A stretch of DNA of 18,008 bases from Antrodiella citrinella (taxonomy: Eukaryota; Basidiomycota; Agaricomycetes; Polyporales; Steccherinaceae), in NCBI GenBank assembly GCA_004802725.1, contig SGPM01000451.1, positions 1 to 18,008 of the forward strand, read 5' to 3'. Under the pieces are notes generated by a model that was not told the DNA's origin, ran no database searches, and saw only the letters and a program-made list of their open reading frames with translations. The position numbers and the translations under genes are program-made. This document shows positions 8,522 to 16,551 of the stretch, in pieces; position 1 is the stretch's first letter; every line of letters begins with the position of its first letter.

Positions 8522-9896
8522 ATGTCTTCGAGGTTGGTTGCAGATGCACGAGCACTGAATGATGCGATGACGTTCTTCTACACCGAGTATCCCCAGCTAC
8601 AAGTCCATATCAACGCTCTCAACCCAGCTTCACGCGCTCCTCCGGAGATCCTTGCTAGTATCTACGATTTCTATCTCGAGGACCTGTTTTCTCAAGTGCC
8701 GAGTCAAGACACGTCTCTTTCTCGATATCTACCGAACTTTTACCAGAACTTTGTGGCAGTCGTCATGCGTGTTTGCCGCCACTGGCGTAGCGTTGCGATG
8801 AACACCCCCACTCCGCAGGTCTAAAGTGCGTCTGTAATGTGTTCGCGCTCTTCTCTCGCTCTCTCGTTCGTCTCCACTCCGTATTCACGCGCAGCAGGAA
8901 GATTAGGAAAACATGGACGCCCTTCGACTAGTCACACCACACTTCCACCGAGCACGGACGCTACACCTCGAGATCACCGCAAAGACATACGAGGCACTCT
9001 CAGATTTTTTTTTCCGACGAACGCATCGGATCTGGTGAATCTGACACTTCAAGCCACGTCATTTCGTACCTTGGGGACAGCAAGCCCAACAAGAGTTCCC
9101 AGACTTCTTCTCCCGTTGCGAAACCCCGTCTCTGAAGAAACTACGGCTAGCGTCGTATCAGGCCCCGACCGCTGAAGACGCGCTTCCTAAATCCTTGACG
9201 CACCTCGTTGTTATGTCGGCCGACAGCGCTCTGAACCTTGAGGACCTCGTTTAAGGTATCATGGGGCTGCCTGCAAATGCTTCGAGTTGGACTACACGTA
9301 TGACCAATACATGGCTGTGGATCCGCTTTCGTTCTCACAGGCCCCTGAACACAAAACATGGCTTCCGTTGAAGCATCTCAGTCTTCGTGTGCAAGAAGAC
9401 GCAACCTTGCTCATGGTAGCTCATTTTCTCAACCGGATCTGTCTCCCAGTATCCATCACCGGCGGCAAATCCCAGGAGTCTCGTGACGGTGAGATGTTGG
9501 ATGCTTTTCTCCAAGCGATAATCGATACGCCAGAACTGATCGAGAAGATGACCATCGGTCCGCGTATGTTCGGCTTCAGCAATCGCGGCAAGAGCCACGA
9601 TGACCTCTTCACATAGCCGGGTCCACTGGCACCTCGACTTGAGTCTTGAGGTTCTTTTCAACGACAGCCAGACTACATCCATCAGGCGTTGGGCTGGCTG
9701 CAGTCCCATCTTATGGGAACCTCTCATCCTCGAGAGCAGCCATCCCGAACGTCACTGGCTAAGTGAGCGGACGCCTACCGACGTCCACTTTGACATCGTG
9801 ACTCATACGTACCTCATTGATTTATTTAAATCGCAACAAAGCGAGAGCAGTGTTTATACAATAGCAACGGGTATTAATGCGAAATGCTGGCTGTAG
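8522..9896 (+). pseudogene. Decayed F-box-like protein gene
   Basis: The N-terminal frame (8522-8824) reads as an Agaricomycete F-box protein: APPEIL near residue 40 and VCRHWRSVAMNTPT, the usual end of the F-box. The expected continuation (SKVRL) is found only after a one-base frame change near 8813, followed by a stop. Later protein-like segments occur in successively different frames: DALRLVTPHFHRA (from about 8913), NASDLVNLTLQ after a run of nine T (9005-9013), PWGQQAQQEFPDFFSR and LKKLRLASY (from about 9068) ending at a stop at 9251-9253, then LELR-type leucine-rich text from about 9260 to 9616, and again in another frame to 9896. No GT-AG introns explain these changes. F-box proteins normally recruit substrates to SCF ubiquitin ligases; this copy looks non-functional. 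Sequencing errors could account for one or two of the shifts, hardly all. Confidence 0.7.
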
Positions 9897-9951
9897 GGTA
9901 TACTCAAGAAAATGGATATGTACCAACCAAAGTAACTTCTCCCTCATTTTG

Positions 9952-12900
9952 TTACTCGATACGTCCTCTCAACCAATTCAATAGCCCTTTCGTGCCTTCT
10001 CTCTCCCATACCCTCCGAGGAGGCATGCGGAAGCTGTATGAAATACGAGAATCAGCAATGGTCTATGAATATGCAAAGATTAAGATTGCACGTACACATT
10101 CCCGTCGACAAGCAACACATCCAACGGCAGCAACCCAAGCTCGGGTGACAGCTTCGCGATCTCGTTGTCCCGCAGGTCCAGTTCTTCGAGCTTGAACGTC
10201 TCCACGTCCTTCTTCTCTTTGTACCCCTTAAAAAGCTTAGCGACCGATTGGAAGCTATCAACCTCGGTGATCCTGTTCCCGCGCAGGATGAGCTGTCGCA
10301 GACCAGCGCGCCGTGGGGAGGAACCGTCGTCGGCATCGGAGGCAAGGATAATATTGGCCAGGACGTCCTCTCCGAACGCAGCAGAGGTAAGGTTGTTGTA
10401 CGACAGGTCTAGGATCTTTACGCTCGGAAACAGCCGAGCGAGGGTAGGGAGGAGAGGCTCATTTGTGCGTGCTGAGGTGCCGTCTTTGCATATGGGTACC
10501 GTGTCGTTGAGGCTGCAATTGTCCAGCCGTAGTTCCCCCAAATGCGGTAGGAAAGGTCCCTGTGAAGTGGGTAAGTTGAACGAGGTATCCATGCGTCTTT
10601 GACTTAGAATGAGCGTAGACAATGAATCTGAGAATGACGAGGACACGATGGTGGTCAACGGCAGAGTGGGTGTGGGTATAGCCAGTGAGAAATCTGACAT
10701 GCTGCCCGAGGGAGGTATCTTCGGTGCCAACGAGAACGACCTGAAGTGTGCGGCTCGTGAGGGAAGAGAGGATGGCGGAAGGGTGAGCGACTTTGCGGTC
10801 GAGTTGTAATACTGAGGGCTGCTGAGAGCGTCGGTGGCAGAAACATGTGAGGAAGTTGTCGGTGAAGCCGTAGGTGACGGCTCTGTGGAGGTAGGATCCT
10901 CAGCTGCAGCCACTGCTGCGAGAGCGCGCGCGCGCCGTCGCCCGCCAGCTGTGGACAGACCTTGCTCCGCCTCGATCTCCCATGCTTCCTTCACTGGCTG
11001 TACCGTCTTTGCGGTCGATGACGTGGCTGAAGGTGGCAGCGACAAATCGGCAGCAGCCTGCGCAGCAGCAGCAGCTCTCTGCCGTCTCTTTCCACCCTCA
11101 GTCAACAGCCCTTGCTCGGCATCAATCTCCCAGGACTCTTTTCCGCCCCCCTTCGGCGTGGCCGCCCGAGTGCCATTGCTAACAGTGGTGCCGCTTGACT
11201 GCACGCTGTCGGTTCGTGTGTGACGGGCATTCCGCAGACGCGTTCGTCGTTCGATCTCGAGCTCCCAAGCCTCCTTGATCACCTTCTTTCCTACGACGAT
11301 CTGTAGTACGCCCTCCTGGGGTGGCTCGTTCGTGAGGTCGTACTCGAGCTTCTGCTTGATCAAAGCAGGACGGAAGGCAGCTTCGATCACGGGTAGAGTG
11401 ACTTGTGTATGACCGACATCAAGGAGCCGAAGACGGGGGAACGGTTGCATGGCCGAGGCGCCTGTGACGAGCATGTCTACCTGGAAGGAGTCGTCAGCGA
11501 TGTTGGCAAGCTCAGCGCGGAGTTCCTGCAGGTTCACGAGTTTTGCCAAGGCTTGTAAGAGTATGGTAGAGTTTCCGAGAGGGTTGAAGGAGATATCTAA
11601 CTTCGTAAGACTAGCGGGAAGATGGCCGTGATCAAAACCGGAAGCGGTCAATTCGTTGTGCGAGACGTTGAGAGAGGTCAGCTTGGGTAGAGGAGTGCTT
11701 GCGCGGGTGATCGCTTCCTCATACCAATCTCCTCGAGAATCGACCGTTCTGGACTGGGGATTTGAGCTTGGCGTCAGGGGAGCAGAGAAAGGAAGCGTGG
11801 CGAAGAGGTTGTATGAGAGATTCAACATCGTGAGACTTGGCATGACCCATAGGTTGGAAGGCAGCGACGTAAATTCATTGTGTGACAGGTCAAGATGCGC
11901 GAGCGACATCAAGTCTGCAAACGCGTCCGGTAGAGCTGCAAGTTTGTTGTTATGAAGCTATAAGTTGAATGAGCATCTCGAACTTTGATTCAATTGCACG
12001 AAGACCACGCACGTCTATCGTCTTCAGAGACCCAAACATGGAAATTTCAGGCTGAATCTCAATGATCTCATTTGACCACGCCTTCAAAATTTCCAGATCC
12101 TTCCCTTCGAACCACGAAGGTCCATTGACGTTTCCGAGTTTGCGACGAGAAGAAGAGGCAATGGGATCGTCCGAAGTGGCAGTTGTAATTGGCGGCTCTT
12201 CGGGGACAGACTTAAGAGGTTCAGGTGTGACACCCAGATGGATCTCAAATAGAGCCGAAGGAAGACAAAGCAAGTCGCGAGACGCAAGATTTACAGCACC
12301 TAAAAGGTCCGAGTCAGTACATTCGATGGTGATATACATCCACGGCCGGTGGCATGCCAAAAAGAAAGCGTAGTCTAGCATCCGTTATGGAAAGAAAGGA
12401 CACACCCAGCGACCAACCCACATCACATCTACGGAGAAACCTGAACCACACAAATCGCGTTTACAGGCCAATCTTGCACAGAGTGGTGGTAGGGTTGGAC
12501 GCTGCCAGCCTTGACAGGACGCGACTCAAATCGCGTGCTAGCAATGCATGAACGAGACAGTGATACTCACCAGTATTCCGACCCTGTTCAATTGTCTCCC
12601 TCACGGACCATCTCCCCAAGTCAATGATATCCTCCTTGTCCTTCGTGGGTGAGGCATCTTCCAAACCCTGGAAGTCATCGCCAGCAGCATCTCCACCAGC
12701 ACCAGCTTTCTCCTTCAACGCCTTCTGCACCTCCGCACGCTTCAGCGCGATCTGTTCCCGGACGCTCAGTGTCGGGAGCTTGGGTACGGGAGGTTCATCC
12801 TTAATGACAGGCGCTTGCGTTTTTCTCCCGACTGTGGCAGCTCGAGGTTTCCCAGTGATCTTGGTGGGCGTTGTCGATCGCAGGTTCTTCGCGCTCGCCT

Positions 12901-13123
12901 GCGGCCGCAGCGATGGTGTGCCTCTTGTAGGTGTAGGCGTGGGTCCTCTCGAAGGAGTCGTCGGCGTAGGTCCTCTCGTGGACCCGGGCGTCGGACTCGG
13001 CGGCGGTCTCACTCGCAGCGTCGGCGTGCCAGGAACTGTCGGTCTTGAAGTCGATGACTTCTTCGGAGACGATGGTGTCGACGGTGTGGACCGTGACGCG
13101 GAATATTGTGGGATACGAGACAT
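9952..13123 (-). CDS. Large leucine-rich-repeat protein (LRRC40-like)
   Basis: Proposed exons in transcript order are 13123-12571, 12299-12013, 11957-10096 and 10033-9952 (927 aa, in frame). The short last exon (27 codons) restores a conserved-looking end: NVFRMPPRRVWEREG, then NWLRGRIE before TAA at 9952-9954. The N-terminal ~150 residues are Ser/Pro/Thr-rich low complexity with TP/SP sites. Next come an LSVREQI-type helix and RWSVRETIEQGRNTG, then leucine-rich repeats of L-x-x-L-x-L-x-x-N type from about residue 190 (LKTIDLHNN, LAHLDLSHN, LTMLNLSYN, LTSLNVSHN, LTKLDISFN). A charged middle part carries three KEAWE-like motifs (near residues 508, 553 and 603). More repeats follow at the C-terminus (VKILDLSYN, LRQLILRGN, LEELDLRDN). 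No signal peptide or transmembrane segment is seen, so it is likely intracellular, a protein-binding scaffold. The first intron (271 bp) is unusually long. Confidence 0.86.
12300..12570 (-). other. Long first intron of the LRR gene
   Basis: The donor GTGAGT and an acceptor ending TTTTAG bound 271 bp, four to five times longer than the other 24 or so coding introns in this window (49-74 bp). On the coding strand an ATG at 12381-12379 opens a frame that continues without stop into exon 2, so a second start could exist inside this intron. Splicing exon 1 directly to exon 2 gives the sensible join RNTG-AVNLASRD, which supports the intron call. Confidence 0.7.
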
Positions 13124-13665
13124 GTGTGATTGCTGGCGAGACAAGACGAAAGCTTTAAGCTGGAGAGAGCTGAGAGAGCGGCTCCGCGCTCAGGCGCCTG
13201 TACGCGACGCGCCGGGGCCACGTGCTTTTCATGTTGGCGTCAACGGTACTGCCAACAGAACTTGGACCTAAACATGACTATGGCACTGCTCAATCACCTC
13301 CAGGCAGTACATAACTGCATATTGGAATTCGCTACAAACATGCCTCCTGCTGTTGTTTCATTCTTAATCGAGCATTGCTTTTGTACGATAAAGACGGTCA
13401 ATTGGGCATGATGTCTCCCTTCAACAGGCCTGAGTCAGCTAGAAGATCGCAGCATACTAGTCAGTGACTGTCCTCGTATTCAGTCTGGGGCTGATCATTT
13501 GTGTCTTCATTTATCTACTAATCTAGTGCGCGGCGTGCACTGCTCGGTCCGTACTCCTTGCGTTGTACCCGGTCAACATTCACAGGGTATATAAAAGGAC
13601 ATCTGTTCATGAACGCCCCTCCACTGTCCGCTTGATCAGTTGCTTCTCATTCCGAGTCCGAGTCG
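13124..13665. other. Divergent promoter region between LRR and membrane-protein genes
   Basis: These 542 bp separate the two divergently transcribed starts. The right side contains a strong TATA box for the membrane-protein gene (listed separately). No comparable TATA box is evident for the LRR gene. A 93-codon plus-strand frame (13130-13411) overlaps the probable LRR leader, shows no protein-like features and is not called. Confidence 0.5.
13588..13597 (+). promoter_or_regulatory. TATA box of membrane-protein gene
   Basis: TATATAAAAG is a near-perfect eukaryotic TATA box, 78 bp upstream of the ATG at 13666. It is the clearest core-promoter element in the window and suggests regulated rather than housekeeping expression. 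Confidence 0.65.
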
Positions 13666-15021
13666 ATGTGGCCCCGCAGAGATAATGTCCGAGACACGAC
13701 CTGGAGGTCATACCTCAGACCCGATTGGGTATCGGAATATGACATTCATATCAACCGGAACACCGTATACCTTCTTCTGGTATGTATCACTCGTGTTCAG
13801 CTAGTCATACCTATGCTCATTCCGCACACAGATTTGGCTTGCGATCAACGCCGGAGACGCAGTCTGGATTTACTTCTGTGGGCTCCATGACTATACGTAT
13901 GTCGTTCATATAAGCTGACTCTGACTACAGATGGACTGGCGAGTATACAGCCCAACCCTCCTACGATCGTCAATAGAAATCATCGAGGGTTCCAAGCGTA
14001 CCGAGCGTTGATGTTCCTCTTCGGTGCCTTCTGGGCCTTTGTCAACGTGCTACTTGCCTATGAATACTTTTCGTGGACCTTTCGCTGGGGTCGTAAACGG
14101 CACAGACCCTCTCCACCACGGAGTGTGCGCCGGCGCATGTTCAAGTGGTCATTTAACTTGTTCATTGCCGTGCCCTTTGCTGCGTTGTTCATCTTGATGC
14201 CCACTTTTGGTGGTTTGGTTGTTGGGTTATTGGCTCAGGTGGTACGCGATCAAATGACGTCATCTGGTTTAAATCGCATGCTGACTTTTGTCATTATTTC
14301 ATAGCAAGCATGGAATCACGGCTGTGACAGCTATCCAATGTTTGCCATTCTTGCTGGCCGAGGGCCTAGAGATTCCGTCGACGCCCCCAATGTGATTCAC
14401 TTCTACTCTGGTAGCAGCAGCCATTCCAACACCCTCTTCACCTACGATGTCGAGAACAATACCGACACTAACGTCTGGACGTTCCAGTTGCGTCAATTCG
14501 ACGATACTCAGGACCTTATCCCCATCGACGAATACCCCACTCTGCAGCATTTGCAGTACGATCTTAATGATAACACACTCACAGGCAATTGCACTACATC
14601 CTCCACCATTGGTAATGGTACGTCATGCTTGACCGGGACGTTCAATCTGAACCAATGGCTCTCGTTCAACCTCACATCTGCTATCCCTCTCAACGACACT
14701 ACGTCCCCAGTTCAGCCGACTACGTCCCTCCTCCAAGTGGAGAACGCGCAGTGGTTCTTCCCACACGACGCGCCATCGCTAGTACTACGACTCGTAGATT
14801 CGCTCACGAACAAATTGGGACGTGAGATCCTTCACACTGCAACCGCGAAGGTCAGCGATTGCAGGCAGCTGAAAGTGTGCTTAGCAGGTAGTGGTTCGCC
14901 GGGTGGATTGGTAGGAGCAGAGGTTCTGGCGTCTTTGGGTCTCATCATGACGCAGGAGGTGGTTTATGCAAGGAATTGTAGTAGTCGTAACCCGAACCAA
15001 TCGCCAGCCATAGATTCATGA
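13666..15021 (+). CDS. Three-pass membrane protein with glycosylation-rich ectodomain, unknown function
   Basis: Proposed exons are 13666-13779, 13832-13877, 13931-14238 and 14305-15021 (394 aa). I do not recognise the family. Three hydrophobic segments are visible: about residues 34-56, 80-102 and 128-156. Between segments 2 and 3 lies a basic loop (RWGRKRHRPSPPRSVRRR), expected on the cytosolic side. After segment 3 a ~240-residue hydrophilic domain carries six N-glycosylation sequons (NNT, NCT, NGT, NLT, NDT, NCS) and several cysteines, as in a lumenal or extracellular domain. Near the end, a weakly hydrophobic GGLVGAEVLASLGLIM could be a re-entrant or fourth segment. The second intron is the weak point: the strong donor at 13898 would give an implausible 33-34-nt intron and a frame break, so I chose the GTGGGC donor at 13878 (53 bp, frame kept). 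Confidence 0.75.
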
Positions 15022-15374
15022 TGTTCACAGAGTAACTGCAACGCCTTTACAACGATTTTTGAGTTCGCGATATTTCTAGCGAGCGTACATTATGTCCATA
15101 TTTCTCCAGGAGAGTAGATATTGGTGAACGTGAACTTCAATCGTTCAAATCGGAGAACGTCACGGTTGAGGTTCGATGGTCGGGCCTTCTGTGCGTCACT
15201 GTCACAGTGTTACCCCGTCGTCTGCGTTACACAAGCGGCGTGACACGTCACCGATAGGGGCGCTGATGTGCGCAGGCAAGCGAATCCGCCACTGGAGACA
15301 TCGAGTACACCGTCGTCCCGCTCACGCTCGAATTCAAGACTCATTCGCAGCTCCTCTCCTCCCCGACACGCTAC

Positions 15375-15527
15375 GTGAGTCCTTTTGTTCGCCTGTCCGA
15401 TTGTGTTGGGAGGATTCAAGGGTGCTTGGGTGGATGGATGGACGGCGGGGAGGATGGATGACGATCGGGGTTTCGGATGTTAGGCGTATAGACGGGATGC
15501 TGACTGCGTTGCTTGTTTCCCTTGTAG
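15375..15527 (+). other. Possible first 5'-UTR intron of RPS10
   Basis: A GTGAGT donor directly follows the pyrimidine-rich tract, and a TTTCCCTTGTAG acceptor ends the interval (153 bp), with a branch-like TGCTGAC inside. The position before the ATG and the good splice signals suggest a leader intron, which is frequent in ribosomal protein genes. No transcript evidence is available here. Confidence 0.45.
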
Positions 15528-15556
15528 CCGGACAAAGTGCGAGATAGTTCTCTGCA

Positions 15557-15616
15557 GTGAGTACATACATTGCACGAATGGTCGTTATCCTGTTATTCTG
15601 ACTTTTGTATGTTCAG
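15557..15616 (+). other. Possible second 5'-UTR intron of RPS10
   Basis: GTGAGT at 15557 and GTTCAG ending at 15616 delimit 60 bp, the typical intron size of this window, with a TTCTGAC branch-like element near the end. It would leave a short leader exon (15528-15556) and a 31-nt leader before the ATG at 15648. Confidence 0.5.
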
Positions 15617-15647
15617 CTTTCCGACAATCAAATCTACCTAGTCCAAC

Positions 15648-16227
15648 ATGATCATCTCCAAGCAAAACAGGCGCATCATCTACGAGAACCTCTTCAAGGG
15701 TGCGTCCCCCTCCCGCTCTCATCCATTTCTCAACATTGACTGGAGGTATCTGCGTTTTCAGAGGGTGTCTTGGTAGCAAAGAAGGACTACAATGCGCCCA
15801 AGCACGAGGAGCTCGACATCCCCAACCTGGAGGTTATCAAGGCTATGCAAAGCCTCACCTCCAAGGGCCTCGTCAAGACCCAGTTCTCTTGGCAATGGTA
15901 CTACTACATCTTGACACCCGAGGGTGTTGAATTCCTCCGTGAATGGTACGTCCCATCCCCAGCAGATCTTCCTTTTCTGTCTTTCTCAGCAGGACGTTTT
16001 TTTCGCCACGGTTGTGTAGGCTCCACCTCCCAACGGAGATTGTCCCTGCGACACACAAGCGCGCCGTACGTCCTCCCCGCCCCGCGGGTGTGCGTACTGG
16101 CGGTGGTGACGGCGCGTACCGCGCGCCCCGTGGCGACCGTGACGAGTACAGGAAGAAGGAGGGTGCGCCCAGCGGTGAGTTCAGGCCACAGTTCGCCGGT
16201 GTCGGACGGGGACAGCCCAGAGAGTAA
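15648..16227 (+). CDS. RPS10: 40S ribosomal protein S10 (eS10)
   Basis: Proposed exons are 15648-15699, 15762-15945 and 16020-16227 (147 aa, the usual length for fungal S10). The N-terminus reads [19 protein letters not shown] and continues with [13 protein letters not shown]; the winged-helix core includes [23 protein letters not shown] and EFLREWLHLP followed by EIVPATHK. The C-terminal tail is rich in Arg, Gly and Pro ([18 protein letters not shown], then [12 protein letters not shown]), as is typical of eukaryotic eS10. The protein sits in the head/beak region of the 40S subunit near the mRNA entry side and helps in initiation. The gene is convergent with the O-fucosyltransferase-like gene to the right. 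Leader introns upstream fit a highly expressed ribosomal gene. Confidence 0.97.
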
Positions 16228-16551
16228 ACGCACCCCCGTTCTCTCGATTGCTGCTTGTGGACCGGTGTGGGAGTCCTTGAGGGAGGCTTTCGTGTTGGAG
16301 CACTCCGTTTTTTTTGTATGCCGGTATGACGTTTGTTGTTGTTGACCACCCCCATCCTCCCTCTGTGACATCCGAAATGTCATTTGCAAAATTGTAGTAT
16401 GAGCATGCCACTCTCGTCTTTATCATCCATTCTATATGCTATGCCGCACACTCGTCCATTCGGTTTAGAAGTCCATGTTTTGATGCTACAAGAGAAAGTC
16501 GTGTACAGAAGTGTGATTTTTATTGTCCAAGCAGTCCCAGTCATCCCCCAG
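16228..16551. other. Convergent 3' intergenic region
   Basis: This 324-bp spacer lies between the stop codons of RPS10 (+) and the O-fucosyltransferase-like gene (-). It should hold both polyadenylation regions. Minus-strand open frames crossing it (such as 15873-16355 and 15904-16389) are antisense shadows of RPS10. Nothing else is recognised. Confidence 0.5.

Larger units (their letters stand above)
15022..15647. other. Promoter and 5' leader of the RPS10 gene
   Basis: No coding exon is supported in these 626 bp. The pyrimidine-rich tract around 15351-15374 (CTCCTCTCCTCCCC) resembles the transcription-start context of ribosomal protein genes. Two intron-like intervals follow in the presumed leader (listed separately). 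No TATA box is apparent, which is common for ribosomal protein promoters. Confidence 0.5.

Noticed and set aside
8522..9896. Interpreting the F-box region as an intact multi-exon gene
   Set aside because: Frame changes occur without GT-AG introns of the size used elsewhere, and at least one sits in a homopolymer run, so decay is more likely.
13130..13411. 93-codon plus-strand frame in the divergent promoter
   Set aside because: It begins in the LRR leader on the opposite strand, has no domain, and would clash with the divergent arrangement.
15873..16389. Two overlapping minus-strand frames of about 160 codons opposite RPS10
   Set aside because: They are antisense shadows produced by the GC-rich Arg/Gly/Pro tail of RPS10 and the 3' spacer.
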